Positions 1 through 9,606 of a DNA stretch of 64,000 bases are shown here, one piece after another. Made by a program: the position numbers and the translations under genes. Source of the stretch: Woronichinia naegeliana WA131 (lineage in GTDB: Bacteria; Cyanobacteriota; Cyanobacteriia; Cyanobacteriales; Microcystaceae); NCBI GenBank assembly GCA_025370055.1, contig CP073041.1:3906001-3970000 (forward strand), read 5' to 3'. Numbering within the stretch: position 1 is the first letter of the stretch; every line of letters starts with the position of its first letter. Below the pieces are notes generated by a model. It was given only the letters and a program-made list of their open reading frames with translations, had not been told where the DNA came from and searched no databases.

Positions 1-303
1 TTCCCAAGAAACTTCTCGTTCCTGAGGATAATTGGCATTTTGTGAGGCTTCTTTATCGAGCCAGATTAATTCTGAGGTATTCAGTACCAGACGATCATTG
101 TACTGTTGAGCACAGCGATCGCAGATTAAGGTGACAATCGTTTCTGCTTCGACCCCCACCTCTAAAAACGTACCACCATGTCGAATTTTCATTTCCCCCC
201 GCACCGGCGTTAAAGTCTCTAAATGGGGAATATTGCCATCTAGATAAAGGGTCTGTGTCCGTTGGGGTTGCTGAAGGAGATGGGGAATATAGATAGATTG
301 CAT
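1..303 (-). CDS. yceD: YceD family protein (DUF177), 3' end outside window
   Basis: The ATG lies at 303 on the minus strand and the reading frame stays open to the window edge, giving the first 101 residues. The visible part contains the family motif ICDRCAQQY (near residue 70), with the paired cysteines typical of YceD/DUF177, and an N-terminal beta-rich stretch. YceD proteins are linked to 23S rRNA accumulation and usually sit beside rpmF in other bacteria; plant and cyanobacterial homologues are tied to large-subunit rRNA processing. It is the third gene of a minus-strand run after ndhL and the DUF3007 gene, 35 bp downstream of the latter. Family assignment rests on the CxxC-type motif and is fairly secure; the exact role in this organism is inferred. 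Confidence 0.75.
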   Translation of the reverse strand, partial: MQSIYIPHLLQQPQRTQTLYLDGNIPHLETLTPVRGEMKIRHGGTFLEVGVEAETIVTLICDRCAQQYNDRLVLNTSELIWLDKEASQNANYPQEREVSWE

Positions 304-338
304 GGCATTCTGAGGGGAGAGAGGGAAACTGAATCCTT

Positions 339-659
339 TTAATCCTTGGCGGCCAGATCGGAGCGTTTCTGTTCCACTTCTGCCTGAAGTTTTTCCCGTT
401 CTTCGGGGCTGAGACTTTCCCAACGTTTTTGGATCATGGCTTCTTCATAATCCTTAATTTGTTGATGGTAAGTCATATCGTGGGTTAACACCCGAAAGAC
501 ATAGGAACAGAGCCAGAGGATTAAACCCCCGACTAAAACGGCTTGAGTCCAAATGCCTGCTTTTTGGCTGTCGATACCGATCGTGAGCAACAACACATAA
601 ACTCCGCCACCGGCTAGAAAAAAGCCCAAACTAATGGCGATCGCGTCAATTCGTCGCAT
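339..659 (-). CDS. DUF3007 family membrane protein
   Basis: A 106-residue protein with two predicted membrane helices (about residues 7-29 and 38-57) followed by a charged, Glu/Lys-rich soluble tail predicted to be helical. This size and arrangement fit the cyanobacterial DUF3007 family, which is commonly found directly downstream of ndhL. Here it lies 23 bp downstream of ndhL and 35 bp upstream of yceD on the same strand, so the three are probably co-transcribed. The function is not established; the linkage to ndhL suggests a thylakoid membrane or NDH-1 related role, which is inference. No defect is visible. Confidence 0.7.
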   Translation of the reverse strand: MRRIDAIAISLGFFLAGGGVYVLLLTIGIDSQKAGIWTQAVLVGGLILWLCSYVFRVLTHDMTYHQQIKDYEEAMIQKRWESLSPEEREKLQAEVEQKRSDLAAKD

Positions 660-682
660 AATGATTCACTGTTAATTAATCT

Positions 683-925
683 CTAAACGGCCCGACGATG
701 GGGACGAAAGTTGAGAATAGGACTGAGTAGCAACAGACCAGGGAAGAAAAAGAAAACTAAAAAGTACATAAAGGTACGTTCAATCGAACCCACAACATAC
801 CAGCGCGTTTTCAAGTAAAAATAGAGCAGGGCAGGCAATACTAACAAATAAGCAAAACTCAGAATCAGATAGAGCAACGCAACGAGGCCCGTTTCTGAGA
901 GTAGGGTAGATACCAATAAATCCAT
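683..925 (-). CDS. ndhL: NAD(P)H-quinone oxidoreductase subunit L (NdhL)
   Basis: An 80-residue protein with two hydrophobic helices (about residues 10-40 and 50-70) joined by the family signature [20 protein letters not shown] and followed by the conserved [15 protein letters not shown] segment. NdhL is one of the oxygenic-photosynthesis-specific subunits of NDH-1 and helps tether the ferredoxin-binding module at the thylakoid membrane; mutants were first isolated as inorganic-carbon-transport mutants (ictA). Start ATG at 925. It heads the ndhL-DUF3007-yceD run. A 127-bp MITE sits 75 bp upstream of its start codon. Confidence 0.9.
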   Translation of the reverse strand: MDLLVSTLLSETGLVALLYLILSFAYLLVLPALLYFYLKTRWYVVGSIERTFMYFLVFFFFPGLLLLSPILNFRPHRRAV

Positions 926-1000
926 TGCCTTATTCCCAAATCAAGTAACAAAAGTAGCTTAGAAAACTTTAGCGTATTTTTCCTCACATTTCAGCCCGAC

Positions 1001-1127
1001 CAGGGCAAACGCATCTTATTTTTGAAAGGTAGGCTGGATAAGGGTTTCCGAGATCATGATTGATTTTTTATGAAACGCTGAAAGTCTTATCAGATAAGGA
1101 GTCTAGAATTTAGATGCGTTTGCCCTG
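1001..1127. repeat. 127-bp MITE related to ISAs1-X, copy 1
   Basis: The ends are CAGGGCAAACGCATCTTAT and, on the other strand, CAGGGCAAACGCATCTAAA. These match the right and left ends respectively of the ISAs1-X element at 48224-49460. Two other 127-bp copies lie at 34982-35108 and 37233-37359. There is no coding capacity. No clear target duplication is visible around this copy. It lies 75 bp upstream of the ndhL start, in the likely promoter region. Confidence 0.88.
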
Positions 1128-1136
1128 TCCTAGAGC

Positions 1137-1400
1137 CAGCAATTCCAAATTCAGAATGTAGCTAAAGATACAAAAAACCTGAAGTGCTTACGGTCAAGGG
1201 GTTTAATGCCAATATTTAAAATCAATGTAATGCTCTATTTAGTGATTGATCAAGTTTGTTTGCAGGTTACTGACTCTCTAAGAGACCGAGATTCGAGGAG
1301 GGAATGCAAAAAAACTCAGAGATTAGGTTAATATCTCTTACATCCATAAAAACAAGATCGTGTCTGTATCCTATGTTGCCGTTTGAATTTGGAATTGCTG
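1137..1400. repeat. 264-bp MITE related to IS-C
   Basis: Perfect inverted ends CAGCAATTCCAAATTCA lie 264 bp apart. They resemble the IS-C ends (CAGCAATTCTAAATTT) seen at 14821, 18228, 21062 and 26450. The interior contains no plausible gene. No 9-bp target duplication is evident, possibly because both flanks have been rearranged by neighbouring insertions. Confidence 0.7.
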
Positions 1401-1450
1401 GTGGTAGCTGCGCTTGCAAGCAGTAAATAAGTGATCAGGTTACAATTTTT

Positions 1451-1916
1451 GGGTGTGACCTTTAGTTGATGAAGGAAAAGAAAAGTGTTAACATGAGATG
1501 AAAAGTGACAAAGAGGAAACAATGATGACAGCAAAACTAATTAATGTAGAGGGTTCAAAGATAAAAATAGAACTAACATTAGAACTCAGTCGTTCAATGT
1601 TGGATACAGAAATAAATATTCAAAAAGGCTTAAACGAAGTAGGTTGCATCGCCAGCAAAGAAGCCTTGAAATATTTAGATACAGATGGTTCACCCTTAAA
1701 AATCGGTGAAGAAATCTGGAAGAGTAAGGGAGAGCAACCGAAAGAATATCAAACACCTTATGGTGAGGTTATAGTGAATCGTCATGTATATCAGCGTTCA
1801 CCTTTGAGGAAAAACGTATTGCCCCTTAGAAAGAGAAGCAAGGATAATCATAACATCAACGCCATTATTGGCAAAACAGGTATCCTCAAAAATGTCAGGG
1901 ATGGCAGGCAAAGAGG
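1451..1916 (+). mobile_element. ISKra4-K copy K1, left 466 bp only
   Basis: The fragment begins at the left TIR GGGTGTGACCTTTAGTTGAT and matches the first 466 bp of K2 by eye. It stops exactly where K2's left TIR begins. It carries the transposase N-terminus (from ATG 1522) including the CCTTTGAGG frameshift variant shared by most copies here. No right end exists, so it cannot move on its own. Confidence 0.9.
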
Positions 1917-3306
1917 GGGTGTGACCTTTAGTTGATGAAGGAAAAGAAAAGTGTTAACATGAGATGAAAAGTGACAAAGAGGAAACAATGATGACAGCAA
2001 AACTAATTAATGTAGAGGGTTCAAAGATAAAAATAGAACTAACATTAGAACTCAGTCGTTCAATGTTGGATACAGAAATAAATATTCAAAAAGGCTTAAA
2101 CGAAGTAGGTTGCATCGCCAGCAAAGAAGCCTTGAAATATTTAGATACAGATGGTTCACCCTTAAAAATCGGTGAAGAAATCTGGAAGAGTAAGGGAGAG
2201 CAACCGAAAGAATATCAAACACCTTATGGTGAGGTTATAGTGAATCGTCATGTATATCAGCGTTCACCTTTGAGGAAAAACGTATTGCCCCTTAGAAAGA
2301 GAAGCAAGGATAATCATAACATCAACGCCATTATTGGCAAAACAGGTATCCTCAAAAATGTCAGGGATGGCAGGCAAAGAGGTGAAAAATGATTTATTAG
2401 AAAATCATGGTAGAAAAGTAGCGCTATCCTATATCCAAAGATTGAGTGAAGCAGTAGGAAGTGTGGTACAGGCAAAAGAAGAAGCGTGGAGTTATGCCCC
2501 GCCCAAGGAGGATAGCCAAATTGCAACAGTGGGAATAGGATTAGATGGAACCTGTATGCTGATGTGTGAGGATGGCTACCGTGAAGCAATGGTGGGAACC
2601 GTTTCCCTATACGATAGTGAAGGCGAACGTCAACCTACAATCTATCTAGGTGCGGCACCAGAGTATGGAAAAAAGAGTTTTCTAGAAAGATTAGAAAGAG
2701 AAATTGAGCGAGCGAAAAACCGTTATCCAGAGGCAACATTGGTCGGGATAGCAGACGGGGCAGAATCAAATTGGAAGTTTTTAGAAAAGCAAACGGAAGA
2801 ACAGATATTAGATTTCTATCATGCCTCTGGTTACTTAGGTGCCTTGGCAGAAGCGTTGCATCCGAATACCGTGTCAAAACAAAAAGAATGGTTGACTGAA
2901 AATTGTCGAGAACTCAAGCATGAAAAAGGAAAAGCAGGAGAACTGCTAAATCTGATGAAAGAAGTCAAAGAAGAAAAAAGTCATTCTAAGAATCTTACCG
3001 AGAAACTACAAGCGGCGATTACTTATTACGAGAATCATCAGCATCAAATGGATTATGCTGAATACATAGAGAAAAAGTATCCGATTGGTTCAGGTGTTAC
3101 GGAAGCAGCTTGTAAGACGTTGGTCAAACAACGATTATGTTGTTCAGGGATGCGATGGAAGGAAAAAGGAGCAGGAATTATTTTGAGCCTACGAGCTTTG
3201 GTATTGACCAAGGAACGATGGAGTCAATTTTGGGCAAAACTTGATCAATATGGGTTCCCTGTAGAACCCTGATTACAACAGCTTTTATCAACTAAAGGTC
3301 GCACCC
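1917..3306 (+). mobile_element. ISKra4-K copy K2, full length
   Basis: A 1390-bp element with ends GGGTGTGACCTTTAGTTGAT and, inverted, GGGTGCGACCTTTAGTTGAT. The transposase gene is frameshifted. It abuts K1 on the left and an unrelated fragment on the right, without a target duplication. That implies either a deletion after insertion or formation of the K1-K2 tandem by recombination. Confidence 0.9.
1988..3272 (+). pseudogene. ISKra4 family transposase (K2), frameshifted
   Basis: The N-terminal part (family hallmarks: ...EALKYLDTDGSP, YQTPYGEVIVNRHVYQRS) and the catalytic part (GLDGTCMLM near the first Asp, GIADGAESNWKF, and PIGSGVTEAACK with the Glu) lie in different frames. In the intact copy K4 the junction reads QRSVGG, encoded by GTAGGAGG. 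In K2 it is CCTTTGAGG, one base longer, which throws the N-terminus out of frame. The second reading frame could start at a TTG within the overlap (2334). The same lesion occurs in K1, K3, K5 and K6, so K2 is presumably mobilised in trans if at all. Start chosen at the first ATG of the ATGATG preceded by GAGGAAAC. Confidence 0.88.
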
Positions 3307-3438
3307 TTCGATGCTTCCAAAGTCCTTCTGTTTCTCTGGTTCCGTATATTTGCGCAGGATACGGGCTGATTCGGTGAGATGCTGTTTTAACAGTGCTTTT
3401 TCTTCTGGGGGAATCGGTAACATACTTTTTTCGCTCAT
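3307..3438 (-). pseudogene. 5' fragment of an ISKra4-type transposase
   Basis: Reading leftward from an ATG at 3438, the frame encodes about 44 residues that include PPEEKALLKQHLTESARIL and end near KDFGSIE. This resembles the N-terminus of other ISKra4 transposases in the window (for example KSFESIE in the element at 54534). It is truncated by the right end of K2 at 3306. Assignment is by weak similarity only. Confidence 0.4.
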
Positions 3439-3762
3439 CAGTTTTTTTCCATTTTACCCCAGATTCTATGTACTATTTTATCCGGGATGTACCCCTGATT
3501 GTACAATCAGTTGCCTACGCACCTCTTCACTTGTTATTCTCGTATATAATCGCGTACTTTTAAAACTTGGGTCTGTTTGACTTTTCGGCTCCACTATCGA
3601 CTTTATATCTTCTAAGATATTCGGTAATTTTGTTTCTTTTTTTTGCGCCCACTACGGCTGCGACCATCTATGAATGCTTGACCACTCGTTAATTCTTCTG
3701 TTCCTTTGCGGATTGTTCGTCTATTCCACCCTAATTCGCGTTCTGCGAAGGTTTGTCCCAGC
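3439..3762 (-). pseudogene. Degenerate N-terminal fragment of an ISAzo13-type transposase
   Basis: On the minus strand, after allowing two or three frameshifts, the sequence reads ...ERELGWNRRTIRKGTEEL..., then DGRSRSGRKK, LPNILEDIKSIVEP, TDPSFKSTR and EEVRRQL. This is the layout of ISAzo13 transposase N-termini (helix-turn-helix, GRxRxxGGGRK, LxxLVEPxTRGDP). The 5' end is lost at the IS-C1 boundary, where K3 later inserted with TSD GTCCCAGC. It is the oldest recognisable layer of this IS block. Confidence 0.55.
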
Positions 3763-4073
3763 GGGTGCGACCTTTAGTTGATAAAAGCTGTTGTAATCAG
3801 GGTTCTACAGGGAACCCATATTGATCAAGTTTTGCCCAAAATTGACTCCATGGCACTGGTATCGTCTAGCTAGAAGCTACAAACGTTGCAATACGAGAGG
3901 TTCAAGAAATCAGGCGAATTTGGAGTAAGTCCTCCCAAGTTAACCCCTTTTCAATTATACCGAGAGCTACAGCAGGAACTTCTCTAGTCGTAAAATGGCT
4001 GCGAACAAAGTTATGAACCATCCAGAAAATATCTAGGACTCGCTGTAATCCCACAACAGATTTAGCATAAGTA

Positions 4074-5760
4074 GGGCTTGCTGAAAAAAGCTGAAACCTT
4101 TACGGAGAAAAATAGTAGGCGAATTAAGAACCGCTAGAATGCACGAAAATAGGGTAGAATGCCTCAAAACCATTGCATTAAGAAGAGAGAAAGCAGATGT
4201 ACCGAAAGCAACAGTACTCAATTGAAACACCAGAAAACTTGAAAAATCTGTTCGGCGGGCAGTTAGACGAAGAAAATCGTTGGATAGAAATGTCAAAAAT
4301 GATTCCCTGGGAAGAATATGAGGAAGAATATGCAAAAAACTTCACAGAAAAAAAAGGAGCCCCAGCCAAATCATTTAGAATGGCATTAGGAGCATTAATT
4401 ATCAAAGAAATTTCAGGAAAAAGTGACAGAGAAACAGTAGAACAAATAAAAGAGAACCCTTATTTACAGTACTTTATAGGAATGGAAAGCTATAGTAGCA
4501 AAGAAGCATTTAATGCGTCAATGATGGTTCATTTTCGTAAAAAAATAGGAATGGAATTAATAAATAAAATTAATAAAGAAATAGAAAAAAAGCGACGGGT
4601 GTAGCGTCAGAAAAAAAAGAAAATGAAGGAAAGTTATTGTTAGATGCGACTTGTACACCAGCAGATATAAAATATCCAACGGATATAGGAATATTGAATG
4701 ATGCCAGAGAAAAAACAGAAAAAATAATAGATAAGCTGTATGAAGAAATAAAAGAGAAAAGGAAAGAAAAGCCGAGGACTTATAGGGAAGTGGCAAGAAA
4801 AGAGTACTTAGCCATAGCAAAAAAACGTCGTGTGTCAAAAAAAGAAAGAAGAAAAGGAACAAAAAAACAACTAGGATATATAAAAAGAAACTTGTCTCAT
4901 ATAGAAAAAATGATAGAAGAGGGAGCAAAGTTAGAAAAACTAACGAAAAAAGAGCAAGAAGAGCTTGTAACGATAGGAAAAGTGTATGAGCAACAGTTAG
5001 AAATGTATGAAAAAAAGACAAATAAAGTAGAAAACAGAATTGTGAGTGTAAGCCAACCTCACGTGCGTCCAATAGTGCGTGGAAAAGCGGGAAAAGCAGT
5101 AGAGTTTGGAGCTAAAATATCGGCAAGTAATGTGAATGGCTTTGTCTTCTTAGACAAATTAAGTTGGGATAATTACAACGAATCGGGAGATTTACAAGCG
5201 CGAATAGAAGAATATAAAAGGGAAACAGGATGTTATCCGGAATCGGTTCATGTGGATAAAATCTATCGAACAAAAGCGAATCGAGCTTATTGTAAAGAAA
5301 GGGATATAAGAATGAGTGGTCCCCGATTGGGAAGACCGCCGAAAGAGGTGAGCAAAGAAAAAAAGAAAGAGGCACGCTCAGATGAAAGAGTGCGTAATGC
5401 CATTGAGGGTAAATTCGGACAGGGAAAGAGGAAATTTAGTCTTGGTCGAGTGATGGCCAAACTACCTGAGACCTCGGAAACGGTAATTGCGATGAACTTT
5501 TTGGTAATGAATCTTTCTACTCTACTTCAGAAGACAAAAAGTAAAAAGTTGTAGAGTCGTTTTTCTTGTGAAAAATGGTGTTAATTTTCCTCTCTTTTGT
5601 GAGGAGTGATTTGTGTTGACCTTTTTAGACAGAAAGGAACAATAGATTAAACAAAATCTGTATTTTGATTTGTTTCCATAAGGATAAGTTATCTATGCTT
5701 TTTCAGTCCATACTTCCCTAACCCACATTTCTTTCGTTTTTTGACTTTTTCAGCAAGCCC
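4074..5760 (+). mobile_element. IS5-like element copy a
   Basis: A 1687-bp element with inverted ends beginning GGGCTTGCTGAAAAA, flanked by the 6-bp duplication TAAGTA (4068-4073 and 5761-5766). It is inserted into the transposase gene of IS1-like-a. Related copies are at 21793-26340 and, in three pieces, at 55722-62030. Confidence 0.9.
4197..5554 (+). pseudogene. IS5-like (DUF772/DDE_Tnp_1) transposase, single-base frameshift
   Basis: The N-terminus is a DUF772 domain (about residues 20-110, including NPYLQYFIGME and FNASMMVHFRKK). It is followed by a DDE domain with LLDATCTPADIKYPTD (first Asp), the long charged coiled-coil insert, VHVDKIYRTKANRAYC and a C-terminal VRNAIEGKFGQGKRKFSLGR. 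The frame breaks at a poly-A run near 4590: this copy has seven A where the copies at 25820 and 61510 have eight. Translation therefore stops after 135 codons and the catalytic domain is left in another frame. The rest is intact, so a single-base slippage is the only visible lesion. Confidence 0.88.
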
Positions 5761-6821
5761 TAAGTATTTGTACGACGACGAAAGGCGGCTAAATAGCGTC
5801 GGATAGCACTATTAAATGCCTCAACGTGGTTGGCATGGACGTCCTTTTCTTCTGGTTTTTCTGTTGTCTCTGGATGTTCTGGTTTCGGAGTTTCTACTTT
5901 CTTTAGTTTACCCTCAGAATCTCGACGTTTACTACTCTTATTTTTTAATCTTACTACCATTCCCTTCGGTAATACTTTGACGGGACGACCACGTTTTCCA
6001 GTCTTCAATACTTCGTGACAAATATTAAATAGCAGTTGACTATATCGCTTTTCTCCATCTGTAAATAACTGGAGAGATTCTGCACTCCTTTCAAATAATT
6101 CCGCTACCGTCATCATTGCTTCTAGAAATAATTTCTGCTCTTTTCGACCACATTTTAAATGCCAAATAAAGCGGCTAGCCCTGTCCATGAGCACGATTGT
6201 CCACCCCTCAGAGGCACTTGCTTCTTTATTTTTTCCAACTTTTGTGTATAGTTCATCCCCTTCTATTACTAATTTAACAAATTCATTCACTAAGGCGTAT
6301 AAAAATAATGTCTCTTGTAATCCTGATAATTTCTTTTCCCAATTCAATATTGTTGTTTTCGCGTAGCCGAATACTCGGGCTGCTGCATTCAATCCTATTC
6401 CTTCCATTCTGGCTTTTAATACTTTTACAATTTCACTTAATGGGGTTTCTAAGCCAGCAATTACGCTACCATAAGTCTCAGCAAAACAAGAACTACATTC
6501 TTGACAAATGAACATTTTACGTTCCCCGTTACCTTTCGTTTGATAATGAGAATGTATTTTTACATTTTCACTATAGCAATGAGGACAGTTTTTCTTGAAT
6601 AAGGCATCCTCTTTCTCTTGGCACAAGCCAACATCATTCAGGATTTTCATATAGCTTTTCTTTAATATTGACATTGTTTTCTGTTTCCTTTTTCTTTGAT
6701 ATAATGACAATAATAATAGTATAATAAAAACGGGCCGATGTCTAGTCTTAAACTATTTTTCTATTTTCTCAAAGCCTTACACCATAACTTTTTCCAACTT
6801 TGATCAGACGATACCAGTTCC

Positions 6822-8041
6822 GACTCCATCGTTCCTTGGTCAATACCAAAGCTCGTAGGCTCAAAATAATTCCTGCTCCTTTTTCCTTCCATCGCATCCC
6901 TGAACAACATAATCGTTGTTTGACCAACGTCTTACAAGCTGCTTCCGTAACACCTGAACCAATCGGATACTTTTTCTCTATGTATTCAGCATAATCCATT
7001 TGATGCTGATGATTCTCGTAATAAGTAATCGCCGCTTGTAGTTTCTCGGTAAGATTCTTAGAATGACTTTTTTCTTCTTTGACTTCTTTCATCAGATTTA
7101 GCAGTTCTCCTGCTTTTCCTTTTTCATGCTTGAGTTCTCGACAATTTTCAGTCAACCATTCTTTTTGTTTTGACACGGTATTCGGATGCAACGCTTCTGC
7201 CAAGGCACCTAAGTAACCAGAGGCATGATAGAAATCTAATATCTGTTCTTCCGTTTGCTTTTCTAAAAACTTCCAATTTGATTCTGCCCCGTCTGCTATC
7301 CCGACCAATGTTGCCTCTGGATAACGGTTTTTCGCTCGCTCAATTTCTCTTTCTAATCTTTCTAGAAAACTCTTTTTTCCATACTCTGGTGCCGCACCTA
7401 GATAGATTGTAGGTTGACGTTCGCCTTCACTATCGTATAGGGAAACGGTTTCCACCATTGCTTCACGGTAGCCATCCTCACACATCAGCATACAGGTTCC
7501 ATCTAATCCTATTCCCACTGTTGCAATTTGGCTATCCTCCTTGGGCGGGGCATAACTCCACGCTTCTTCTTTTGCCTGTACCACACTTCCTACTGCTTCA
7601 CTCAATCTTTGGATATAGGATAGCGCTACTTTTCTACCATGATTTTCTAATAAATCATTTTTCACCTCTTTGCCTGCCATCCCTGACATTTTTGAGGATA
7701 CCTGTTTTGCCAATAATGGCGTTGATGTTATGATTATCCTTGCTTCTCTTTCTAAGGGGCAATACGTTTTTCCTCAAAGGTGAACGCTGATATACATGAC
7801 GATTCACTATAACCTCACCATAAGGTGTTTGATATTCTTTCGGTTGCTCTCCCTTACTCTTCCAGATTTCTTCACCGATTTTTAAGGGTGAACCATCTGT
7901 ATCTAAATATTTCAAGGCTTCTTTGCTGGCGATGCAACCTACTTCGTTTAAGCCTTTTTGAATATTTATTTCTGTATCCAACATTGAACGACTGAGTTCT
8001 AATGTTAGTTCTATTTTTATCTTTGAACCCTCTACATTAAT
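6822..8041 (-). pseudogene. Major transposase segment of ISKra4-K3
   Basis: The catalytic part of the K3 transposase is readable from 7713 down to 6822, where IS1-like-a cuts it within KERWS. The N-terminal part continues to 8041, where ISAs1-B1 is inserted at the start of the coding region (after LINVEG). Relative to K2 it differs by one residue (MVETVSLYD for MVGTVSLYD). The frameshift near 7780 is the same as in K1, K2, K5 and K6. It is non-functional three times over. Confidence 0.88.
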
Positions 8042-8304
8042 CAGGGTAATCGCATCTTATTTGTTACAAAAAATACAGACAAAAAGAGAGAAATATAGCG
8101 TAAAAAAGAAGCAGTCATCTAAGAGAAGAAAAGGCTAAGCTGTCATCAGTTTAACTTGCAATAATACTTGAGCCCTTGTTTTTGATTTTACGTCCCCAAC
8201 ATATTGTCAATCCACCTTCATTAAGAAGTTTATGGATGAGAGATTCTAATTCTTCAATTGATTTGAATAATTTATTTGCAATATATTCTTTTGCTGAATG
8301 CCAT

Positions 8305-9449
8305 CTAAGTACAGGACAAAAGGCTTGAAAAGTATACGAGAAAGGGGTTTCATGGAAGATGAACGTAATGTAAGAAAACCCATGAACCAATATAACGCAT
8401 TGAAACAAGCCCTAAAACCCCATTTGGGATGGCATGGTGCCAGACTCTCCTTCCTAGCCTTGTTCTTACTCGCCCTCCTCAAAGTGAAAACGGTTAACCT
8501 TAAAGAATTGGCTCTGGGTTTTGAAGGTCGGGCATTGGTGGATTCTCATTACAAACGCTTACAACGCTTTTTCTCAGGATTTGAGCTGGATTACCATCAC
8601 ATTGCCCGTATTGTAGTCAGTTGGCTGGATATCCCTCAACCTTGGGTATTAAGTATTGACCGCACAACCTGGGAGTTTGGCAGTCATGGTTATAATATCC
8701 TCACTGTCGGCATTGTCCATGAAGGAGTAGCCATTCCCATCTTGTGGTGGATGCTTAGCAAGAAAAAGGGCAATTCTAACAGTGATGAACGAATGCGTTT
8801 TATCGAGGAGATGCTCAAGATTTTTCCCACCGCCCTGATTCGTTGTTTATGTGGCGACCGTGAGTTTATTGGTCAGGCTTGGCTTCGCTATCTTCTGCTC
8901 GAACCGCTACTGGCTTTCTGTCTGAGAATTCGGGCTACGGACAAGATTGAGCACAATGGCAAGCTTTTGGCCGCCAAAGTCATTTTTGCCCATCTTGCTA
9001 TTGGTGAATCTCAACGTCTTCAAGGGAGTTGTCGGGTTTGGGGATATCCTGTTTCTGTAGAGGCTCTTCGCTTGCCTGATAATTCTCTACTCATCGTCAT
9101 TGGACATCCCGATTCCCAAGGTCTTATTCACGATTATGCCCTGCGTTGGGGCATTGAAACCCTTTTTGGCATCTTTAAGACTCGTGGCTTTTGCTTGGAA
9201 TCTACTCACTTTACTGACCCCAAGCGTCTTCGTAAGCTTTTGGCTTTACTGACTTTAGCTTTGGCTTGGTCTCTCAAAACTGGTCTAGCAATTCATCATC
9301 TTCATCCCATTCCCCTCAAGAAACATGGTCGCCTAGCGCAGAGTCTTTTTCGTCTTGGTTTTGACCATCTTCGTCATCTTGTTCTTAATCCTTCTCTACC
9401 CAATTTTTCTCTTTTTCTCGACTCCCTACATTTTTTGTCCTGTACTTAG
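8305..9449 (+). mobile_element. IS4-family element, intact
   Basis: A 1145-bp element with perfect inverted ends CTAAGTACAGGACAAAA, flanked by the 9-bp duplication GAATGCCAT (8296-8304 and 9450-9458) within IS630-a. The transposase stop codon TAG is made by the last three bases of the right inverted repeat. Confidence 0.93.
8352..9449 (+). CDS. IS4 family transposase
   Basis: An intact protein of about 365 residues. The open frame extends upstream to 8298, but that point lies inside the target duplication, so the first ATG inside the element (MEDERNVRKPMNQYNALK) is the better start. Catalytic landmarks are VLSIDRTTWEFG (first Asp), IRCLCGDREFIGQAW (second Asp) and YALRWGIETLFGIFKTRGF, the YREK-like signature with the Glu that typifies IS4 transposases. 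The C-terminus is Leu/His-rich. The gene runs to the final base of the element. It moves by cut-and-paste in the family; activity of this copy is inferred from intact ends, ORF and TSD. Confidence 0.9.
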   Translation: MEDERNVRKPMNQYNALKQALKPHLGWHGARLSFLALFLLALLKVKTVNLKELALGFEGRALVDSHYKRLQRFFSGFELDYHHIARIVVSWLDIPQPWVLSIDRTTWEFGSHGYNILTVGIVHEGVAIPILWWMLSKKKGNSNSDERMRFIEEMLKIFPTALIRCLCGDREFIGQAWLRYLLLEPLLAFCLRIRATDKIEHNGKLLAAKVIFAHLAIGESQRLQGSCRVWGYPVSVEALRLPDNSLLIVIGHPDSQGLIHDYALRWGIETLFGIFKTRGFCLESTHFTDPKRLRKLLALLTLALAWSLKTGLAIHHLHPIPLKKHGRLAQSLFRLGFDHLRHLVLNPSLPNFSLFLDSLHFLSCT

Positions 9450-9606
9450 GAATGCCATACCAATTCCATTAAATTATAATCGGGACTATAGGGGGGTAAA
9501 AACTCCAAAATAATGTTTGGCATTTCTTCCGTGCTCTCGTCTAGAATTTCTTGCTTTTTGTGGAAGCTCGCATTATCTAAAATAATCACAATCTTCTGAC
9601 CATTCT

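Larger units (their letters stand above)
3852..6821 (-). mobile_element. IS1-like element copy a, interrupted by IS5-like-a
   Basis: The ends are GGCACTGGTATCGTCTAGC and, inverted, GGAACTGGTATCGTCTGATC, flanked by GACTCCAT at 3844-3851 and 6822-6829. Without the inner IS5-like element it is 1277 bp including one TSD copy. The transposase starts at ATG 6674 on the minus strand. It has an N-terminal zinc ribbon (CPHCYSE...CQECSSC) and an IS1-type catalytic region (GDELYTK, FTDGEKRY, HANHVEAFNS). It is split at codon TYAK by the insertion at 4074-5760. Confidence 0.85.

Noticed and set aside
1328-1534. Minus-strand ORF of 68 codons
   Set aside because: It spans the end of a MITE and the start of K1, so it is a chance frame across element boundaries.
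2267-2290. The CCTTTGA string at the ISKra4-K frameshift resembles the CTTTGA +1 shift site of prfB
   Set aside because: The TGA lies in the catalytic frame rather than in the N-terminal frame, so it cannot act as the stalled stop codon that drives the prfB shift; no Shine-Dalgarno-like stimulator is placed correctly either.
3311-3580. Plus-strand ORF of 89 codons
   Set aside because: The opposite strand carries recognisable transposase fragments; the plus-strand translation is Phe/Ser-rich without family likeness.
4557-5072. Long antisense ORF of 171 codons across IS5-like-a (and similar ones opposite other IS genes)
   Set aside because: It is the antisense shadow of an A-rich transposase gene, giving Phe/Leu-rich low-complexity translations repeated opposite every copy.
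8298-8351. N-terminal extension of the IS4 transposase frame to 8298
   Set aside because: That start lies in the target duplication outside the element, so it would not exist in other copies.
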